Below are positions 55,549 to 64,000 of a stretch of 64,000 nt of DNA, piece after piece. How positions within the stretch are numbered: the stretch's first letter is position 1; each line of letters starts with the position of its first letter. The translations under genes were made by a program, and so were the position numbers. Source of the DNA: Datura wrightii (taxonomy: Eukaryota > Streptophyta > Magnoliopsida > Solanales > Solanaceae); contig JASDFA010000003.1 in assembly GCA_035772735.1 (NCBI GenBank), positions 61,190,501 through 61,254,500 on the forward strand, in the 5' to 3' direction. The notes beneath the pieces were generated by a model. The model saw only the letters and a list, made by a program, of their open reading frames with translations. It was not told the origin of the DNA and searched no databases.

Positions 55549-56783
55549 TGGATAATTCACATTCTCTTGTTTCTCAACCATGAGAATGTTTATGCCTTGG
55601 GTTCTTTCAAATCCTAAAGACAATTCAAGTTATCAACCACACAATCTTGAGGAAGGACTAGCTATTTCTAGCCTTGACCTTTAATGGAGTGAAAATGTGG
55701 TTTTTAAATATATCTAGCTTAATCCCAAACATAAACACTCCAATTACTCACTATTATCTTATCATCCAGTTCTCACATTTCTCTCTCAAGCAAAAGCAAA
55801 AAAATTAAAGCACAATTCATGTTTGTAAACCATCAATTATTGGCAATTATTACTTGGTAGAAGATAATAGATCTACAATTTCTATAAGAATACAAGAGCA
55901 ATTTATCAAAACCCAATCAAATTTAACAAACCCACCAGGAATATACCTCTAGCTAGCAAATTAGTCAAGAATATTTAAAGATAGAGAGAAGGTACCAAGA
56001 GGATTCCCCTCACATTCATCACATTAGCTTCACCAATTTACTTCACAAGCTCTTACAACAATGCTGGAATTCCCACAAAATGGGTTAAAGAAAAAGAAGA
56101 AGAAAAGTACTATCTAACTCTACAAATATATGGAGAAAAGATTCTACTAAAAATTCTATGAAGAGGATGAAGTCTAGATGATTTGATTGTTGAATGAATA
56201 GTTGGTGTACAATGAAAGATCCCTAAATATCTGTACTTTCTTGTGTATAACTTTTCCCAAATGCTTTTGAAGATTCTAGATCCTTTGGAGACCTTTTTGG
56301 ACCCTTTTACCCTTCATTAGATGGCCTCTCCTGCGAGGAACCGGCATTTCACCAGTGGCAATCCGCGGAGGACCAAACTTTAGAAGGTTGAAAATAGTGT
56401 CCTGGCCAAGGGAACCAGCTGTTTAATGGGTGTTTAGCTGATGCATTCCATGAAGGGCCGGTTGTTTAGCCGGTCTGGGCAATAGCTTCGATGTTTTTCC
56501 TATGTTTCGCCCTTCCAGATCCGTGTTTAGCCAATTCAAAGCATGTCTTTGCACCTCTTCTTGATTTCAAATCTTCCATTATCTTTGGCCCCTCTCCTTC
56601 ATATGCTAACTCATAAAATTTCATCTCAAACTCCATGTGTTTTGCTCGATTTCATTCTTTCTCTACTCACGTGAAGTACCTACAAAGAATTCAAGAGGGC
56701 ATAAAACCGCATAAAACTACTCAAAAACTAGGCCAAAACTGATGCTTTGGAGCCTAATGGGTTGGTGAATTTCCAACTCATCA
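55549..56783 (-). repeat. LTR X2 (Athila-type, minus), uninterrupted
   Basis: About 1235 bp with possible termini TG at 55549 and CA at 56782-56783 (minus start TGATGAGTTGG). It is collinear with the three pieces of X1. It joins S LTR3 on the left to Q RNase H on the right, and the flanks (AACAG, CGCAA) do not match, so it is not a clean solo LTR. No gene. Confidence 0.7.
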
Positions 56784-57784
56784 CGCAACTGAGTCCAACT
56801 TCTGAAGCATCGTAATACACTACAAACCCATTTGTTCATTCTGTCAAGGTCATCACTGGAGTGGTAGTGAGTTGAGTTTTTAACTCCTGGAAACTCTTCT
56901 CACATGCATCTGACCACTCAAATATCACCTTCTTCTGAGTCAGCCTAGTCAGAGGGGATGCTAGAGAGGAAAAGCCTTCCATAAAACATTGGTAGTAACC
57001 AGCTAGACCCAAAAAACTTCTGATTTCGGTTGGGGAGGCAGGTCTAGGCAATCTTTCACCACTACTATCTTTTGAGGATCTACTTGAATACCCTCACCCA
57101 AGACCTCATGACCCAAGAAAGTCACGGACTTCAACCAGAATTTGAATTTGCTGAACTTGGCAAACAACTGGCAGTCTCTGAGTGTCTGAAACACTATCCT
57201 CTGGTAATTAACATGCTCTTCCTGATTTCTAGAGTATACCAAAATGTCGTCGATAAATACAATGATGAACATATCCAGATACTGCTTGAAGACTCTGTTC
57301 ATCAGGTCCATAAAATCTGTGGGGGCATTTGTAAGTCCAAAGGACATAACCACGAACTCATAGTGACCATACCGAGTCCTAGAAGTTCTTTTCGGTATGT
57401 CACACTCTTTAACCCTTAACGGATGACACCCCGACTTGAGATCGACTTTGGAGAAACAACTGGATCCCTGAAGCTGATCGAACAAGTCATCAATCCTGGG
57501 TAGGGTATATCTATTCTTGAATGTGACCTTTTTCAATTGATGATAATTGATGCACATCTGAGGGTACCGCCTTTATTTCGCATGAATAGTACTGGAGCAC
57601 CCCCGAGAGAGATGTTGGGTTTGATAAAACCTTTATCAAGAAGGTCTTTTAGCTGCTCCTTCAACTTCTTAAGCTCAGCTGGAGCCATTCTATAAGGAGT
57701 GATGGAGATGGGTTGAGTATCTGGAAGAAGGTCTATACCGAAGTCTATTTCCCGCTCAGGAGGGACTCTAGGAACGGGAAACAC
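56784..57784 (-). pseudogene. Element Q reverse transcriptase and start of RNase H
   Basis: Minus strand: EREIDFGIDLLPDTQPISI (57780-57700), KPNISLGGAPVLFM, a frameshift near 57545, INYHQLKKVTFKNRYTLPRIDDLFDQ, GLTNAPTDFMDLMNRVF, VFIDDILVYS (57240), a frameshift near 57045, then FLGLAGYYQCFMEGF and the first residues of RNase H, which stop at 56784 against X2. Confidence 0.88.
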
Positions 57785-58310
57785 ATCAAGGAACTCGCTG
57801 ACTACTGGAACTGATTGTATTGTTTGGGTCTCAGAGTTGGAGTATTTGACTCGAACTAAATGATAGATGCACTCTTTGGAAATAAGCTTCCTGGCCTTAA
57901 GGTAGGAAATAAATTAACCCTTTGGCGTTGAACTGATGCCTGTCCATTCTAAAGCTGGCTCATTAGGGAACTGAAACCTGACGACCCTAGTTCTACAATA
58001 GACTAAGGCATAACCGGAGTGTAACCAATCCATGTCAAGAATGAGGTTGAAGTCAACCATGTATAACTCTACAAGGTCAGCTGGAATGACCTCATTGAGG
58101 ATTGAGACTGGGCAGTTTCTATACACTCGGCGGGCTCTAACTGACTCACCAACTAGGGTGGAGACTGAGAATGGTTCTGAGACGACCTCTGGTCTAATAT
58201 CAAACTATACTTCTTCATAGGGAGTCACAAATGAAAGTGTGGCTCCTGGATCTAGTTGGGCATACACTTCTAGATGAAAAAGGCGTAACATACCCATGAC
58301 CACGTCAGGT
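57785..58310 (-). pseudogene. Element Q aspartic protease
   Basis: The active-site region reads LDPGATLSFVTPY (about 58215-58255): the usual DSGA has become DPGA. LILDMDWLHSGYA lies near 58020. A stop near 57914 and frame changes break the domain. Confidence 0.8.
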
Positions 58311-59491
58311 GAGCTCTCTTGATCCTTATGAGAAGACAATGTATAAAAATGGTTTTGGCGCTGGCCGCCATCCGTACCTGAAGTGTTGGCCTGCTGAACT
58401 GGTCGGCCTGATGGAGCTGTTGAAGTAGTGGATTGTGTGCTTCCCCATCCTGCTGAAGGACATTCTTTAAGCCAATAACCAAGCTATCCATAACCAAAAC
58501 AGACATCTCTCGACCCTGAAGACACTCTCCTTAATGGTTCTTGCCACACTTAGGGAAAGCTAGGTAGCGATTTCTGGTGCCGTAGCTCTGGGGTTAAGAG
58601 CCAGATTCTCCACCTCTTCGATCCTTGCAGGACCAAAAAATAGGGGCACTGGCTGAACTGGGTGTTGGAACACACTGCTACTGCTGTGGGCGGTTACTAC
58701 CGCCAGATCTTTGATGGCCATAATCTAACTGGCCGGTTCTTGCCCATTTTCTCTCCCGCTCCAAATCTTTTAATTTTTGTTCCTCAATTTTTTGGGCATG
58801 ATCTATGAGGCTGGAGAGACCGATGTCCTTGATAAGCATTATTGTCCTGCACTCCTTAAGGACCAAAATTGAAACTCCATTCACAAACTTCAGCATGCAA
58901 GCCCTTGACTCGGCTACCATCTCTAGAGCATATTTAGACGACCTGGTGAACTAGTGCATATTCTTCTACTGTTCTATTGCCTTGCTTTAGGTTCATGAAT
59001 TCTGCCACATTTGCCTCCCTGAGCTCCTGAGGGAAGAATCTGTCTAGGAAGGTTGTAGTGAACTCCTCCCATTCCACCGGTCCTGCTTCCTCTAGTCTCC
59101 CCTCCTTCCATTGTTCATACCAGATATGGGCTACCCCTTTCAATTGGTAGGTAGCCAAGTCAGTACTCTCCGAGGAACTAACACCCATGATTCGGGTGAT
59201 CTTTCTAATCTCATCCACGAACTCCTGTAGGTCCACTCCCACCTTACATCCATGGAAATATGGAGGGTTCATCCAGGTGAAGTACCGAACTCGGTCAGTT
59301 GCTGCAGACCCATTATTGTTAATTGGAACCACCTGCTGGTTCACCTGTTTGGTAACTGTCTGTGCGAGTAGCTGGATTGTCGTCCTAAACTCTGCGGTGG
59401 ACACTGAGTCATCCTGAGGGGCGGATAGAGTTGGTGGGGCAGGTCGGTGAGCATTACTGGCCCTTCTTCTATTACCACATTGCGGAGCCAT
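58311..59491 (-). pseudogene. Element Q gag
   Basis: True ATG at 59489-59491 (MAPQCGNRRRASN). The capsid region is open to 58934 (TIQLLAQTVTKQVNQQ, INPP-like NPPYFHGCKV, HIWYEQWKEGR, LDRFFPQELRE, EFMNLKQGNRTVEEYAL), then a frameshift and a second piece 58920-58678. The two knuckles near 58440-58550 are degenerate: a stop lies in the first, and Cys and His are replaced by Tyr in the second. Confidence 0.85.
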
Positions 59492-59690
59492 GATTCACTG
59501 AAATGAAACAGAGCACGAGTTAGGAGGACGATTCTAGAATTGAGTTTCAATGCACGATAAAGAGTATGAACAAAAGGGAGTTTTCCTAATGACATCTCAT
59601 AGCCTTGCCATCATAAATGTGGCGTGCTTCACACCTATGAAAAGGACTCTACTTGATGCAGCTTTGGGACATCCAACGATACTCTAAACC

Positions 59691-59704
59691 TGGCTCTGAT
59701 ACCA
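59691..59704 (-). other. Primer binding site of Q
   Basis: The minus strand reads TGGTATCAGAGCCA, a 14-base match to the initiator Met-tRNA complement. Confidence 0.92.
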
Positions 59705-59708
59705 AGTT

Positions 59709-60988
59709 TTTCGCGCCCCGAGTCTACGCCCTGGACGGAACACGGTACTTGGAGTCACACGAAACTCTAAGTCAACCCCTGGTCTATCATAACACTAGCA
59801 TTTTGAGTAAACATATATAGAAGAGGCTTTAAAGTAGAATATAAAACATTTATGAAAATAAAGTTAAATAATAAAGTTTAAAAGAATCTGAACAAAACTG
59901 AAAGTCTGACACCATGTCTGTGTCTGAAAGCCACTACAACTGATGAGTTGCTGGGACAAGCCCCCAGCTAACTCTAAGTCTAGATAAAAGAAAATAGAAC
60001 TGAATGGAATTATCTTTGTGAGAACTCACCAATAGTGCAGCCGGAATCTTTCGAGAGTGATCTTCTAACAAAGCTGTGACTGAGATCCTGCAGCTGCATC
60101 ATAAAATGATACTGCGTAAAAGGTATGCATTAGTACTCTGAATGTACTAAGTAAGCAGGAGAAAACATAATACTCGATATAAATCACTGAACTGAAATGA
60201 CATGCAATGACCAACTGATATACTAAACTGGAAGAATTGAAATGTACTAAGATGGTCAAGATGACCCTGTCTGATGGTCAAAGACATACCCTAAATCTCA
60301 GATTTTTGAGTCTGAACTAACGATGTTGAACTAAGCAAACTAAAACTGAACTGACTAGTCTAAGACTGAACTGAACTGACAAGTGGGAGAGTCTATAACC
60401 GATATGCAACCACGGGAGCTAGACATGGAGTACAATGTATATATATCCCATTGGTAGGACTCAATATACCTTGCCAGGGTATAAAAGCATGAACTGAGTG
60501 ATCACAAGTCTGGGGCCATGAGGCCAATATAAATATATCCCATGGTGGCAATGTATTTCTGGGAACCTGGATGTGCTGGAACACCAGCCCTCTCGGTGCT
60601 AAGTCCTACTCCCAAGAGATAGTCGTAGACTGACTACTTAGTTGATAGCCCAAAACTGGGTCCCAAGACTAGTCAGGAGTACCTTTCTGGAAGCACCCTG
60701 AATAGTCTTATTGGACCGAATTCTATAACTGGGTTCTAAGACTGGTCAGAGCTACTTATCTGGAAGCGTCATAACCGCCTAAAGAATAAATTGTAATCTG
60801 AAGCTGGGGTCCTAAGGCTGGTCAGAGCTGCTTATCTAAAAGTGTCATGACCGCCTAAAGAACCACTAAAATATAACACTGAGTCTACTTCTAATAACTT
60901 GGAGGCACTACTTACACCACGAGAATTTCTGTAATCAAACTGATAAGCTGACATTTCTGACTAACACAGAGTATTCTAACATTTTAAC
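59709..60988 (-). repeat. Element Q 5' LTR, truncated
   Basis: It aligns with 39738 to about 41030 (3' LTR) in order, with substantial divergence. The first roughly 900 bp (U3) are missing where Y2 starts at 60989. No gene. Confidence 0.8.
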
Positions 60989-63900
60989 TGCATTACACCC
61001 TGTATGTTCCTATCATCCAGCCTATGCGTTAGTACGTATGTCGAGAGTTTTGGAGTATGATGTACATTGAAAAAGAGTAAAGAAATGAATGGATAAGTAC
61101 AGAGTCGAGTGAGCAGCGATGTCCGGCGCCTTGAGCGGTGCGTTGCATCAGCCAGCCCGATGCTTTGAGTGGCGCATCATGCCCGATTTTTGGCGCTATG
61201 GAAGGCGCACCATGCCCCCCCCCCTGCCACTACCTTAAAAACCATATAAACACCCCTTAAGTCTTGAATTAAGTCATTTTACATATTCTTGCGACAGAGA
61301 AGTGAAAGGGGCGTAAGTCTCCTTCTATTTTTCGTCAAATTATGCTGCTAAACTCCATCCAAACGCAAATTCATCTTGGATAATGAGTTCTAGGCCTACG
61401 AGAAGCTTCTCTACGGAGTTATTTTTGAAAATTCTCCTAGTACATCGGAACCCCGCCGAGTAAAGTTTGTCGGAATTGCTCCAAATTGGATTTTAAATGG
61501 CCACATGCAATAAGTAAGCATTTCTTCCTCCTAAACTCTCGAGAAATTGTATGTTTTTAGCCTAATGAAATGTAGTTGAAGTTATAGTTAACCCTATTGA
61601 AAAGATATTATTATTAGCCATTTTTATTGTTGAAAATAACTATATTCTCTAAGTGTAAAGGCGAAAACTAAGTGGAATTACTAGTTTCAAGTGGAGAACT
61701 GTTTAATGAACGGAAGTCGGCTTTCGAGGTATGTTAAGGCCTTTCCTTCAGCAAGTTATTCTCATCATATAATGATACAACTTATGCTTTCGAACATCAA
61801 TAACAATCCCATGTGTTGTATTAGATGCTACTTGTAGGTAATGCTTATATATGTTGTGGTTAGCTGTTAGAAAGTATCCTTCATCGGGAAAGAGCAGGTT
61901 AGGTGTGACACACTAGAAGCGTTGTAGCAAGACCTCTATCCTTCTGTTCATTGTGTTAATAAGATTCTGATGTGTTGCTTCCAGGTCAAGGCCTTAGAAG
62001 CTTAGGGTTAGCTATTGGGCCTTATTCGGTAAATTGGGGCAGCATAGGGGGCAGACGAGCGATATAACTTCCAGTTTGACCCCCGTATAGATAGTAATGC
62101 TTACTTAGAGGTCGTTGGCATACCATCACACCTCCAGGGATAGAGTTTGAATAGGATGGTCCTACCCTAGAGTCAGCGTTACCAGGTTTCCCCCGGTAAA
62201 GTGAGTTACAGCCTGCCATCTAGTTAGCTACCGCCAGTGATGATTAGTTTTAGTTGACTTAGTGCTTACCATGAAGGTTTCCCAGGAGGTTATCCTAGTT
62301 GTACGAGTTAGATAGACCCATGGGTACCCTATGGAGGGAACCTTATCAGTATTTAAATGAGGGGCCAACGCTCAGCTTGTTCTTATAAGAAACTCAGGTA
62401 CAGGTTGCCTTGAGTGGCTGAGTCTAAATAGACTTACCTACGTAGTGAGGAATCGTACAGTAGAGACATAGGGAATCTAAATAGATCAAGTTAAAGTCTC
62501 AGGATGTAGAACCATATTAGTGTAGTATTACCATTAGGCTAAGAATTACAGTAAGCTGACTGTGAAAGGTTAGGGGCTGACTATTTAGGAGCATATCCGG
62601 TCAAGTGGCAGCCCTATAGTTTTCCTAAGAAAAGTAATTAGATAAATGATCATTCGTGACCTTACGTCCGCTTATGAGCTACCACTGTCCTAGCATAACA
62701 TTCAGAGTATCGTTAGGCCACTCTGGATCTCGCCCTATTCGGTCCAGACCATTAGAGATTTTGATCACTATCAAGATCCTGTAATCACATATAGGCACAC
62801 TATGTGTTCCTGTTACCAGCTATACAGACTATTTTAAGGGCGAGTAGCGGCCGTGTTAGCCCTTAATAGCTAGATATGCCTTTTTGAGTAGCTAGTTGAG
62901 ATCAGAGTGCTGTATACAGGTTGGGATTGACCCCACTTAGGATAGTCTTCTGTTGACCAACCTCAGGGTTACTAGCTATGTCGTTGCCTATGGGGCTTAT
63001 AGATCACTCCAAGGAGCTAGTTGTTGTCCCGAGGGACTATGAAGAGGCCCAAGGGCCATATTATAGTCCATTCCATGGATGGACTATTATTTTTATGCCA
63101 TATTGGCATCACTGATCCTCGTCGAACTGGGTGCCCAGTTTGCAGTTACAGGAGTTCACTTGACTTAGACACAGCTATAGGAGCCGAGAAGGTTCAATTT
63201 CAAACCCAGGGGACAGGTAGGTTGGCTATAGCATCAATAGAGTCATAGGAACCAGTATAGGGGTATATAGATTGAAGTGTAATTGCTAGGTCTTATGCGG
63301 CCCCGATAGGTGCCAGGTTAGGTACTTGTTGGCATTCTAGTCTGCTAGTCATAGCTTTTGGATATGTAATTGTACAGTCTTAGCTCATATACGTGTAGTG
63401 TTTTTCTAAGTGCAGGTTACGAATAAGCAAGCTTACAGGTTAACTTCTGCCCCTTCTTGTTCCTCACTTTTAGTTCTTTATCAGCATTTATTCAGCTTTC
63501 CATTTCTGCCTTACATATTCGGTACGTATTGTACTGACGCCCAACCATGGGACACTGCATAATTGCTTGTAGGTGTAGAAAGATAGAGTTTAGGACCTCC
63601 ATTAGCAGTTGCTCAGAGTCAGCAGTTCGGCCAGCTCCTTTCGTTCAGAGTTACTAGGTTGTAGAGATTACAACCTTTTATTTTCTTAGCATTTTGGTAG
63701 GTCGGGGCCCTATCTCGACCATTATTTCTATTATTAGAAGCTTGCAGACTACAGTCTTCATTAGTTGACTGTCGTTGGCCATGTGGGGCCTATGTATGTT
63801 TCTTTTTACGCGTTGGCCGTGTGGGGCCTAGTTTATCTCGTCAGAACAGCCTTGTTGGCTATAGTATGATTATAACTGTCGGCTTCCTTTCAATTATAAC

Positions 63901-64000
63901 TAGACAACATGGTGGTCTTGTCGGCCCGCATAGGACTCCTTTATTGATGTGTTGGTTGCATTAGCTATTTTCCTTTTACAAGTGTTGCACGGCCTTTCTA
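60989..64000 (+). repeat. LTR Y2 (N-type LTR, plus), continues past window
   Basis: It starts TGCATTACACCCTGTATG at 60989. TATA-like ACCATATAAACACC near 61245. A run of C occurs near 61215-61227. It matches Y1 by reverse complement along its length (for example CCCCGCCGAGTAAAG at about 61450 against 12640-12670). By comparison with Y1, its end should lie about 180 bp beyond the window. Nothing in it looks coding. Confidence 0.75.

Larger units (their letters stand above)
39738..60988 (-). mobile_element. Element Q: Tekay/Del chromovirus split by S and X2
   Basis: Minus strand in order: 5' LTR (60988-59709), primer site, gag, protease, RT, start of RNase H (to 56784), interruption by X2 and S (56783-43790), end of RNase H, integrase, chromodomain, and 3' LTR (to 39738). 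About 55 residues of RNase H are missing at the interruption. All genes are broken. Confidence 0.85.

Noticed and set aside
55549..56783. X2 as a clean solo LTR
   Set aside because: Flanking 5-mers AACAG and CGCAA do not match, and the two flanks belong to different elements (S and Q).
61215..61227. Run of C as a functional signal
   Set aside because: A simple homopolymer in LTR DNA, likely slippage or sequence uncertainty; no counterpart seen in Y1.
63021..63248. 75-codon frame in Y2
   Set aside because: It lies in LTR sequence shared with Y1, where the frame is not kept.
1..64000. CRISPR arrays, bacterial operons, phage or defence systems
   Set aside because: No regularly spaced short repeats with unique spacers, no ribosome binding sites or compact gene runs. 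All evidence points to plant nuclear repeats.
1..64000. Host protein-coding genes or rRNA/tRNA genes
   Set aside because: Every supported frame belongs to a retroelement or the caulimovirid, and I found no tRNA cloverleaf or rRNA signature. Primer sites only mimic the 3' ends of tRNAs.

Overview
The window is plant nuclear DNA made almost entirely of nested, decayed LTR retrotransposons, with a piece of an endogenous pararetrovirus at the left edge. I see no host gene, rRNA, tRNA or CRISPR array. The element families (Athila-type Ty3/gypsy with an Asp-tRNA primer site, Tekay/Del-type chromoviruses with a Met-tRNA primer site, and a Petuvirus/Florendovirus-like caulimovirid) and the many ACGAGTCGT-type words in the LTRs suggest a dicot, probably Solanaceae, in heterochromatin. 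The family-level placement of the host is inference.

Layout. 1-2325 (minus): coat/zinc-knuckle part of a broken caulimovirid polyprotein. 2540-4470: non-coding DNA and the 5' leader of minus-strand element N. 4488-6829 and 12240-13119: the long 5' LTR of N (Y1), split by minus-strand chromovirus M (6830-12239; gag, protease, RT and part of RNase H only). 13120-35232: pieces of an Athila-type LTR (X1), split by two plus-strand Athila-type elements, A1 (13428-24980) and A2 (25492-34158). 35233-39737: a third Athila-type element, A3 (LTR, gag-protease). 39738-60988: a nearly complete minus-strand chromovirus Q, broken in RNase H by the plus-strand chromovirus S (43790-55548) and a second X-type LTR (X2, 55549-56783). 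A tandem duplication inside this nest has doubled part of Q plus the S LTR and gag. 60989-64000: a second copy (Y2) of the N-type LTR, inverted relative to Y1.

The most interesting part is the A1/A2 family. Both copies have gag and protease and a third ORF of about 405 codons, but no reverse transcriptase, RNase H or integrase. They look like a non-autonomous family that borrows pol. Both carry (i) a double hairpin just after the gag-protease gene whose stem covaries in A3; (ii) three AAGTGTGGG-type purine motifs at matching positions, two of them directly behind a short hairpin with a purine tetraloop; (iii) an LTR-like block between gag-protease and the third ORF, which in A1 is a complete extra LTR with its own primer site and a new double-zinc-knuckle ORF of 237 residues; (iv) a roughly 123-bp untranslated block that seems better conserved than the coding parts; and (v) a gag leader frame that begins at CTG and ends in a stop one codon before an ATG in both copies.
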